From: Aquimarina muelleri DSM 19832
GTDB lineage: Bacteria > Bacteroidota > Bacteroidia > Flavobacteriales > Flavobacteriaceae
Direction of reading: 5' to 3'
Assembly: GCF_000430665.1 (NCBI RefSeq)
Contig: NZ_AUML01000027.1
Span: forward strand, 46,150-80,907
Length of the DNA stretch: 34,758 nt
Shown here: piece after piece, positions 26,955 to 33,031 of the stretch
Layout: each line of letters begins with the position of its first letter
Position numbering within the stretch: the stretch's first letter is position 1
Notes under the pieces: model-generated
The model's input: only the letters and a program-made list of their open reading frames with translations
What the model was told of the DNA's origin: nothing
The model's database searches: none
Program-made: the position numbers and the translations under genes

Positions 26955-29243
26955 TTATCTTATCTCTGCTTTTACCTTTTTTGAGATGTTATTTTTTTCT
27001 TTTACTTGTTTTAATTTTTCATCATTATATAAGGAGATAACAAATTGATTTGTATAATTATTTTCTTTTTGTTGAACTATCCCTGATTGTTTTTCAGAAT
27101 TAACCTCATCAGTAAATAAAAACTCTTCAAGAATACAGGTTTTTTTATTTTTTATGGTATCCAACCACATTTCTATAGAATTACTGTTTTCTAAATTAAT
27201 CAATAGAGTATTATCTCCATCTACTAATTGTATCAAGTTAGGGATATTTAATTTTGTTTTCCATACCCTTACTGATTCAAACAACTCTTCCTTATTACTA
27301 ACGTTTGTAAACCCTAGATCTGCAACAATTATTTTCCAACGGGCTGCTGCCAAAATAAAATCCTTGTATACTACCCTTGGTAAAAAGATATTTTTCTCTA
27401 ATGCTTCGCCCCAATAAAAACCCATCCCTGATCGACCTCCTTGTTTTTGTAGATCACATAAAAAATGATATACTGGCAATGCATTAACACTATAATTATG
27501 AGCATTGGTTAAACGCGGAACAACTTCTTTATTTAAAATCTTAGACCGTAATACGACTTTACCATGTTTAACGGAGATTACTAAATCCTCTATTGATATT
27601 TGTTTTTTTACAGGTACATTAGATTTCCCTAAATAAGGGATTTCATACTCTCTAATAGTAGCTCTTCGTAGTACATTTCCAGTTCTGGACTCTGGCAAAT
27701 GAATAACCTCTGCAAGAATATGGTTTGGATATATTTGCTGTTCTACGGCAACTATATTATGAATGTGTTTTAAAACTTGTTTGTTTCCTGTAGAAAACCT
27801 ACCCATAAGGTTTGCTGCTGAAGATCCTCCCATCGAAGATAAAACCATCTTTTCTTCGCCATTTATTTTTGTAATTTGAACAATTGTCGACATAGTATCT
27901 GGTAAATCACTCCAGTTGAACTCTAAATCTTCAAAATCTTTATCTTCTAGTTCTAAAATGTATGGGTTTTGTATTTCTTGCAATTTATTACTTAATATTT
28001 CAGAAACAGGACTCCAAGAGATTTCTTGTTTTAAGTTTGATTTAGACGGAATATAAAGATCCTCTAAAAAAGAAGTAGAATCACTAGCATCTTGGTGCTG
28101 TAAATAGCCTATCCCTATTTCGGTATCCAGAGCAACTGCCAAAGGAACCTCTTGTGTTTCATATCGTTTTACAAAAGCATCTATAAATCGTTTTAAATCT
28201 GTTTCTTTATTAGGGCTACTTATTTTATTTAATAACGTTAATACTCGTTTTAATTTATACCCCCATCGAACGTCTAATCGATTAGATTGTGTTTGAGTAT
28301 AGATATCGGTTTGAAAAAGATATTTTAATTCAAAAGGAGTATCTAATTGTTTTAATCTCTCCCTTATTTCAAGATATTTTTTAGTCTGATTACCTAGTTT
28401 GAAGTCTATCTCATCCAAAAACTTCTTGTAATATTGAATTTCTTTTAAAATAGGTGTGTCTACATCTAACCTAACGAGACATTGTTCTAATTGCACCAAA
28501 AAATCTTCTCCAGTTACCGTTGGTTCTATTTCGCTTATTAAAATTTGATTAGAAATAAGCTCTTCTATAAACCCTTCGGCTTCTTCTTTTGTTATTTCAT
28601 CATCTACCAGTAATAATGCTAATTCACTAATTTTTTTACCTGTTTTAGTACTATTTATTATAGTTTCGAGATATTCGGTATAGGTAACTGCTTCTATAGA
28701 ATGCTCTCTTCGATTGTTTTTATTATAGGTATATTCTATATATCGGTATTGCTCCCCTATCCTGTAAAGACTACTATTAGGATACCATAATAATTGTTTT
28801 TTGATGGCACTTTCTTTGGCTAATTTTTGCGAAAAAGCTACCAAAAAATTCATATCAAAACGGGTTTGTCTTTGGTGGTGATTATAGTCCTCTAATTCGA
28901 TATTTGTGGTTTTTGCAAACTCTCCTATACTACAACCTGCAAATAACCCAAAAGGAGTACATCGCGAACTCATTCTGGAAATATACTTTAATAAAGATGC
29001 TTCTAATCTTTTGTGCTTTTTGGTATCTTTTAAATTTCCTGACACCCATTTTTCTATTTCAAAGAAGAGTTCTGGCGAAGCCAAAAAAATAGCCTCCCGT
29101 ATAATAGCATTTTTCCAGATATTTATAAAAATATCCTTTTTTATAGTTTTCTCTTTAGTAAGATTATAATAAAAATCTAATGATAAAATTGGTGTTCTAA
29201 GGCAATATTGGTCAAAAAAAGTATATGGGTTTTTTAGTTTCAA
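26955..29243 (-). CDS. Lanthipeptide dehydratase, N-terminal (glutamylation) part
   Basis: 762-residue LanB-type enzyme that uses glutamyl-tRNA to glutamylate Ser/Thr of a precursor peptide. Seen: an N-terminal SLDFYYNLTKEKTIKKDIF, then the LanB signature YISRMSSRCTPFGLFAG near 90-106, RQTRFDMNF, the conserved HNIVAVEQQIYPNHILAEVIHLPESRTGNVLRR, and KVVLRSKILNKEVVPRLTNAHN at about 560-580. A full LanB would continue with the elimination domain; here that is a separate gene 8 bp downstream. No LanC cyclase, no ABC transporter and no Ser/Thr/Cys-rich precursor is visible in the window. Upstream (29244-29410) is only AT-rich DNA; a near -7 box TATATTTA is present but no firm promoter. Confidence 0.9.
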   Translation of the reverse strand: MKLKNPYTFFDQYCLRTPILSLDFYYNLTKEKTIKKDIFINIWKNAIIREAIFLASPELFFEIEKWVSGNLKDTKKHKRLEASLLKYISRMSSRCTPFGLFAGCSIGEFAKTTNIELEDYNHHQRQTRFDMNFLVAFSQKLAKESAIKKQLLWYPNSSLYRIGEQYRYIEYTYNKNNRREHSIEAVTYTEYLETIINSTKTGKKISELALLLVDDEITKEEAEGFIEELISNQILISEIEPTVTGEDFLVQLEQCLVRLDVDTPILKEIQYYKKFLDEIDFKLGNQTKKYLEIRERLKQLDTPFELKYLFQTDIYTQTQSNRLDVRWGYKLKRVLTLLNKISSPNKETDLKRFIDAFVKRYETQEVPLAVALDTEIGIGYLQHQDASDSTSFLEDLYIPSKSNLKQEISWSPVSEILSNKLQEIQNPYILELEDKDFEDLEFNWSDLPDTMSTIVQITKINGEEKMVLSSMGGSSAANLMGRFSTGNKQVLKHIHNIVAVEQQIYPNHILAEVIHLPESRTGNVLRRATIREYEIPYLGKSNVPVKKQISIEDLVISVKHGKVVLRSKILNKEVVPRLTNAHNYSVNALPVYHFLCDLQKQGGRSGMGFYWGEALEKNIFLPRVVYKDFILAAARWKIIVADLGFTNVSNKEELFESVRVWKTKLNIPNLIQLVDGDNTLLINLENSNSIEMWLDTIKNKKTCILEEFLFTDEVNSEKQSGIVQQKENNYTNQFVISLYNDEKLKQVKEKNNISKKVKAEIR

Positions 29244-29405
29244 GAGCTATTTAATGTTTTTATTAATATAAAATAAATATACTACTTTCTGTTTTTATAG
29301 TTTTTGTTTTAAAATTGAAAAAAAAAAAACAATTATGGTAATCGTTTTATACGGAAATTTTATAAAATCATATAGATGGATCTTTTTCTAATTATAAAAG
29401 TACTT

Positions 29406-29413
29406 TACCTTTG
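29406..29413 (+). promoter_or_regulatory. -7 box of the recX promoter
   Basis: TACCTTTG, a full match to TAnnTTTG. Its last base is only six bases before the ATG chosen for recX at 29420, so the predicted transcript starts at or within a few bases of the start codon. The -33 element is not clear. Confidence 0.55.
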
Positions 29414-29419
29414 TATCCT

Positions 29420-29920
29420 ATGCATAAAAATCCTGCAGTATCTATAACCGTAACCGAAGCGATGAGAAAAATGGAACGTTATTGCGCCTATCAGGAACGT
29501 TGCCATAAAGAAATAGAGGATAAGTTATATACTATGAAACTTATACCAGAAGCCAAAGAAAAGATTATATTACATCTTTTGGAACATAATTTTCTAAATG
29601 AAGAACGTTTTGCCAAAGCTTTTGCAAGAGGTAAATTTAGTATCAAAAAATGGGGAAAACAACGTATCACTCAAGAATTAAAAATACGACAAATCTCTGC
29701 GTATAACATTACATCTGCTCTTAAAGAAATACCTGAAACAGATTATTTAGAGACTTTTCATACACTTGCCGAAAAGAAATACCAAAGCATAAGTAAAACA
29801 AATCCCAATCAGCACTGGGATGACAAAAATAAAATACGAAAAAAACTTATAGATTATCTTTTATACAGAGGCTGGGAAACAAGCCTTGTATACGAAAAAG
29901 TAAGTGAGCTTATTTCTTAA
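29420..29920 (+). CDS. recX: Regulatory protein RecX
   Basis: 166-residue all-helical protein that binds RecA filaments and limits their activity. It has three-helix RecX repeats: EAMRKMERYCAYQERCHKEIEDKLY, then LEHNFLNEERFAKAFARGKFSIKKWGKQRITQELKIRQIS, then RKKLIDYLLYRGWETSLVYEKVSEL. ATG at 29420 (MHKNPAVSITVTEAM) is preferred because the upstream TTG lies within the -7 box and the next ATG (29462) would cut into the first helix. This leaves almost no 5' leader. It runs opposite to the LanB genes. Confidence 0.93.
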   Translation: MHKNPAVSITVTEAMRKMERYCAYQERCHKEIEDKLYTMKLIPEAKEKIILHLLEHNFLNEERFAKAFARGKFSIKKWGKQRITQELKIRQISAYNITSALKEIPETDYLETFHTLAEKKYQSISKTNPNQHWDDKNKIRKKLIDYLLYRGWETSLVYEKVSELIS

Positions 29921-29924
29921 GCTC
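29906..29924 (+). terminator. Short terminator hairpin overlapping the recX stop
   Basis: GAGCTTA at 29906-29912 pairs with TAAGCTC at 29918-29924 around TTTCT, followed by GTTTTATG. The recX stop codon (29918-29920) is in the 3' arm. The stem is only 7 bp and the T-tract short. Confidence 0.5.
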
Positions 29925-29986
29925 GTTTTATGTATTAAAAAATATATAACATTGGTTTGCAACAAAAGTAGATTATATGATATCAA

Positions 29987-30133
29987 TTACATTCTTGCAT
30001 ATGCTTTACCTAGCTCCCAACCAACATACATGAATGCCATTGCCATTGCAAATACTAGTACTACTAATTCTAAATCGCTTAACTTGCTTATAGATTTAGA
30101 CACTGTATTTAAAATATTCGTTTTGGTTTTCAT
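29987..30133 (-). CDS. Small membrane peptide, bacteriocin-like, with GWELGK motif
   Basis: A 48-residue reading frame starting MKTKTNILNTVSKSIS, with a hydrophobic stretch LVVLVFAMAMAFMYVG (about 23-38) and a C-terminus GWELGKAYARM. The end shares a GW[DE]LG[KR]xxAR pattern with the peptide encoded at 30227-30382, 93 bp upstream on the same strand. It has no double-glycine leader and no cysteine. It could be the second peptide of a two-peptide bacteriocin, a small immunity protein, or an unrelated membrane peptide. The start ATG follows a 'GGTTTTAAAAATTAAAAC' region downstream of an inverted repeat; no clear promoter of its own. It was found by reading the intergenic DNA and shows consistent coding character, but is unproven. 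Confidence 0.55.
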   Translation of the reverse strand: MKTKTNILNTVSKSISKLSDLELVVLVFAMAMAFMYVGWELGKAYARM

Positions 30134-30153
30134 AGTATAAGGTTTTAAAAATT

Positions 30154-30214
30154 AAAACTACCTGAGAAATACTTCTAGATTGTAAATATAATAAAAAAGA
30201 CCTCAGGTAGTTTT
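30154..30214. repeat. Perfect 13-bp inverted repeat between the two small peptide genes
   Basis: AAAACTACCTGAG at 30154-30166 and CTCAGGTAGTTTT at 30202-30214 are exact inverted copies separated by 35 AT-rich bases. It starts 13 bp after the stop of the broken bacteriocin gene and ends about 20 bp before the second peptide's ATG. On the minus strand the stem is followed by TAATTTTTAAAACC, so it could be a partial terminator or an mRNA-stabilising hairpin that separates the expression of the two genes. Confidence 0.7.
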
Positions 30215-30226
30215 ATAAAATATTTA

Positions 30227-30382
30227 TTACCTAGCAGCTTCTCTACCTAGATCCCATCCCCTTTTGAATGCTGCACCAGCTATAGCTAATACACCTGTGA
30301 TTCCTCCTAAATTACCTCCATTTGTATTTAGCATTTCCTTAGAATCTAATTAAACGATGTTATAACTTTCAAGGTTTTTCAT
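30227..30382 (-). pseudogene. Double-glycine-leader bacteriocin-like precursor interrupted by an in-frame stop
   Basis: Reading from the ATG at 30382 gives MKNLESYNIV, a TAA stop at codon 11 (30350-30352), then in the same frame LDSKEMLNTNGG, then a 28-residue tail containing GITGVLAIAGAAFKRGWDLG and ending REAAR. With a Glu codon in place of the TAA (a single G-to-T change) it would be a 51-residue precursor with the leader form common in Bacteroidota bacteriocins (MKNLExx.V.EL..KEM....GG). The core is glycine-rich, cationic and cysteine-free, so class II-like rather than a lanthipeptide. An internal ATG at 30334 could still start a short form (MLNTNGG plus core). It is either a pseudogene, a reinitiating gene or a sequencing error. 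A repeated upstream module precedes it. Confidence 0.65.
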
Positions 30383-30389
30383 TTTTTGC

Positions 30390-30593
30390 CATTTATTACT
30401 ACCTCTTTTGTTTTAACTTATCGTTTTTAATCACACATTGTGGAGTTTAATTTTCTGAGGCTTACCTCGAAAACAAAATATATTTTCGGAAGCATATTTC
30501 GTGAGTTTGCTCTGAGGGTATTGATTAGACTTTTTTATATATTATTTTCTTATTCTTACCCACTAAAATTTGACCTCACCCGAAAAGGATTCT
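30390..30593 (-). repeat. Two-block upstream module, copy 1 (ahead of the broken bacteriocin gene)
   Basis: Block A (30541-30593) and block B (30390-30431), separated by 109 unrelated bases, match copy 2 at 32193-32322. Block B matches at 22 of 23 bases over 30390-30412 (CATTTATTACTACCTCTTTTG on the plus strand) and again exactly over 13 bases (TATCGTTTTTAAT, 30419-30431). Block A is about 85-90% alike by eye and holds a direct repeat of TTACCC / TCACCC 20 bp apart (30556 and 30576). Read leftward, block B puts an AAGAGGTAGTAATAAATG ribosome-site-like stretch just before the peptide gene. The rest of the interval to 30620 holds no gene that I can support. Confidence 0.65.
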
Positions 30594-30620
30594 GGTGATA
30601 TTGGGCTTTTATTTTTTTGA

Positions 30621-32111
30621 TTATTCAAAAAGTAAATTAAGTAATTTATTGTCTTGGTTTTCTAATACTTTAGGAATGTTTTCAAAATGCTTTTCTTTTT
30701 TATTTTTGTAAGAGGTCAATTCGTATTTGAGTTTGTATTGATCAAAAGTTTGTTGCAGTGGCAGGTCTTCTCCATTCTCAATATAACGATTAAAGAAAGG
30801 AGTAATATCTTCTTTTAAGAACTCATTTGCTTTGGATATGAAATATGGATGATCTAATTTTTGTCCATTTTTTTTAGCATCTTTTAAGATAGCTCTTAAT
30901 AAATCATCCAGCTTTAATTTTCCTTTAGATATGGAACAGATTTTAAGATCTAATAAAAAGGCAAATAAAGTACCTCTTTTATAAGGAATGATTTGAGTGT
31001 TATAATCACTCCAATATTTTTCATACGTGATTTCCTTATTTTTAATATTTTTTGATTTGGAAATCAGGAGTTCGAGCATTGTAACATTCAATTTTTTGGT
31101 AAAATAAGAATTCCTATTTTTTGTAAAAGAATAGGTAGCTGCAAGTTTAAAATTTATATAATCCGTAAAACCCTCACTAAACCAATATTGTTCTTCTTCA
31201 TTATCATTAAGGATGGAGATACCAATCCAATCATGAACCATTTCGTGATTGAATAATTGTAATAAATCCTTGTCTTTGATATAGGAATTGTTAGATAAAG
31301 CAGCTGTAAACGAGTTGGTCATTCCAGTCCCTGTATATCCTTTTCCTTTAAAATTATTCATAGGAGATACTACAATAAGGTAATCTTCTTTATCAAAATC
31401 ATTCCAAAAAGTCCTTAAACCATTAGTGATTTCTTTTAGAAAGGCAGTTATTTTTGTATCATCAAAAGGCATCCATATATCTCTTATAGCAATAGATACT
31501 TTCTTGTTCTTTATATATTGGTCATATAAACGATAATCACCCCCAATATGAACTGATTCTTCGAATTTTTTTCTGGTTGTTTGTATAATTTGATGTTTGA
31601 TATTTGTGCCAAAACTATTGTGATAATTTTGGTTAGGTGTTTTCCAATCTATAGTGATTTTTAAATTATCTTCTGGATTAATATCAGGTAGTAAAAAAAG
31701 ACTATGGGTGTGTACATGAAAATAGTTTGGTTGTACTATGGGTCTTCTAAAATTACCATAAGTTATTTCCTTTCCTCTATCTTGTTCGATAGTATAATCC
31801 AATCTTATCGCATTAGTTCCTTTTTTATGATAAACTTGAATAATGCTATCTGTAGAAAATTTAGTTTCTGTGATATTTTCAGAAAATCTTAAGTTTTTTA
31901 AACAGTTTCTTAAACTATCTTGCCCCCAATGCGAATTGGGAAAGAAAAATGAAGTTTTTTCAGAATGTGGATCTGTTACAAAAATTACTGAAATTTCTAA
32001 ATGTGGATTAGGTTTTTCAGAAAAACCAATTTCATAAGTAATTTCATTAGGTTGTTGAGCCTGTATAAGGTGTACTGTTAACAAAAGTGTTATTATTATA
32101 TTGAGTTTCAT
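30621..32111 (-). CDS. Secreted M61-like zinc aminopeptidase
   Basis: 496-residue exported protein with signal peptide MKLNIIITLLLTVHLIQA-Q. The zinc site is HEMVHDW with His289, Glu290 and His293, and SEGFTDY with Glu313 as third ligand, the arrangement of M61 glycyl-aminopeptidases (HExxHxW ... EGxTxY). The N-terminal half is beta-rich, as in that family, with YRLYDQYIKNKKVSIAIRDIW before the catalytic domain. It lacks the C-terminal PDZ domain of longer M61 members. It is flanked by copies of a repeated module, one upstream (32193-32322) and one downstream (30390-30593). A role in peptide processing or in resistance to nearby peptides is possible but inferred only from position. Confidence 0.8.
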   Translation of the reverse strand: MKLNIIITLLLTVHLIQAQQPNEITYEIGFSEKPNPHLEISVIFVTDPHSEKTSFFFPNSHWGQDSLRNCLKNLRFSENITETKFSTDSIIQVYHKKGTNAIRLDYTIEQDRGKEITYGNFRRPIVQPNYFHVHTHSLFLLPDINPEDNLKITIDWKTPNQNYHNSFGTNIKHQIIQTTRKKFEESVHIGGDYRLYDQYIKNKKVSIAIRDIWMPFDDTKITAFLKEITNGLRTFWNDFDKEDYLIVVSPMNNFKGKGYTGTGMTNSFTAALSNNSYIKDKDLLQLFNHEMVHDWIGISILNDNEEEQYWFSEGFTDYINFKLAATYSFTKNRNSYFTKKLNVTMLELLISKSKNIKNKEITYEKYWSDYNTQIIPYKRGTLFAFLLDLKICSISKGKLKLDDLLRAILKDAKKNGQKLDHPYFISKANEFLKEDITPFFNRYIENGEDLPLQQTFDQYKLKYELTSYKNKKEKHFENIPKVLENQDNKLLNLLFE

Positions 32112-32192
32112 TAAATAGTTTTTTAAAATAATTGTGGTGTATTGTCTAAAAAAATATGACTCATTTATCTGTAGTATTTCTTTTTTTTATAA

Positions 32193-32322
32193 CATTTATT
32201 ACCACCTCTTTTGTTCTCTTTTAATGTATCGTTTTTAATTGTTTCGCGAAGTCTAGAGGTTTTTTTTACATTATTTTCTTAGTCTTACCTACCAAAGTTT
32301 GACATCACCCAAAAGGATTCGG
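32193..32322 (-). repeat. Two-block upstream module, copy 2 (ahead of the M61 peptidase gene)
   Basis: Same order and strand as copy 1: block A at 32270-32322, a 30-base spacer, and block B at 32193-32239. The direct repeat TTACCT / TCACCC again has a 20-bp period (32285 and 32305). Block B ends, read leftward, in AAGAGGTGGTAATAAATG, but here the ATG opens a two-codon frame (ATG TTA TAA), and the M61 gene starts 81 bases further on. The intergenic stretch 32112-32354 holds nothing else that I recognise. Confidence 0.65.
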
Positions 32323-32354
32323 TCGATAGCGGGGGCATAGTGTAGGAACTTGCT

Positions 32355-33029
32355 TTAATTATTTATTAAGAAACCATTGTAATACGATTCTTTTTTTACA
32401 ACTTTTCCATTACTATCATAAATAATCCATCGAGAATTTTTTTTACCTTTTAAATAACGACCTGTTTCTTTTAAAACTCCTGTATCATAATAATAATCAT
32501 AATAATATCCTGAACCATTTTTATAAATTTCGTAATAACTCTTTTCTTCATCTACATCAAATGGGTTTGAGAGATAAGGAGACAAAATCTTTCCATTAAG
32601 ATCAAATACTTGATATTTGCCATTCAAAACACCATTGAGGTAATTAAATGTTTTCACAACTACAAATTTATTTTTCTTTTTATTAAAAATTTCTTTTGTC
32701 CAAATTCCTTCTCTTTTCCCTTCTTTTATAAAACCTTTTAAGTGACCAATTAAACTAGGGTTTAGACTATCATTAATAGCAGAATAAAGTGAAATTTCTA
32801 TTTGGGCACTAACAAGAGAAGAATCTTTAACATATTCATATAATCCTTCTTTGTTTATAATCATTAATTGCTTTGTGTTTTTATATTCTGATATCGGAAC
32901 TATTTTTAAATATTCAGTAATCTTTTCAGTAAAAAATTCTCTTTCGGACTCTTTTATAATCACCTCTTTTTGTGAAAAACATTTAGAAAAAACTAAAAAT
33001 AAAAAAAGACACAGACTTATATTTTTCAT
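32355..33029 (-). CDS. Exported MORN/YwqK-repeat protein, possible immunity partner
   Basis: 224 residues from the ATG at 33029, which begins a signal peptide MKNISLCLFLFLVFSKCFS-Q; the 20 extra residues of the longer reading would overlap the upstream gene and bury the signal. The C-terminal half carries MORN-variant repeats: GHLKGFIKEGKREGIW, NYLNGVLNGKYQVFDLNGK, YYDTGVLKETGRYLKGKKNSRW and SNGKVVKKESYYNGF, the pattern labelled YwqK-family antitoxin. It starts 2 bp after the stop of the metzincin gene, so the two are co-transcribed. Being exported next to a toxin-like protease makes an immunity role plausible. Toxin-antitoxin naming in this family is by annotation habit, not proof. Confidence 0.75.
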   Translation of the reverse strand: MKNISLCLFLFLVFSKCFSQKEVIIKESEREFFTEKITEYLKIVPISEYKNTKQLMIINKEGLYEYVKDSSLVSAQIEISLYSAINDSLNPSLIGHLKGFIKEGKREGIWTKEIFNKKKNKFVVVKTFNYLNGVLNGKYQVFDLNGKILSPYLSNPFDVDEEKSYYEIYKNGSGYYYDYYYDTGVLKETGRYLKGKKNSRWIIYDSNGKVVKKESYYNGFLINN

Positions 33030-33031
33030 AA

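Noticed and set aside
29904..30140. Plus-strand 78-residue frame after recX
   Set aside because: It is antisense to the minus-strand peptide gene, lacks family features and overlaps the recX terminator.
30154..30214. Inverted repeat as the ends of an insertion sequence or MITE
   Set aside because: The enclosed 35 bases are too short and no target-site duplication is visible. Kept only as a hairpin.
29987..30382. The two small peptides as substrates of the split LanB
   Set aside because: Cores have no Cys and almost no Ser/Thr, so dehydration and ring formation are not possible in the usual way. They look class II-like.
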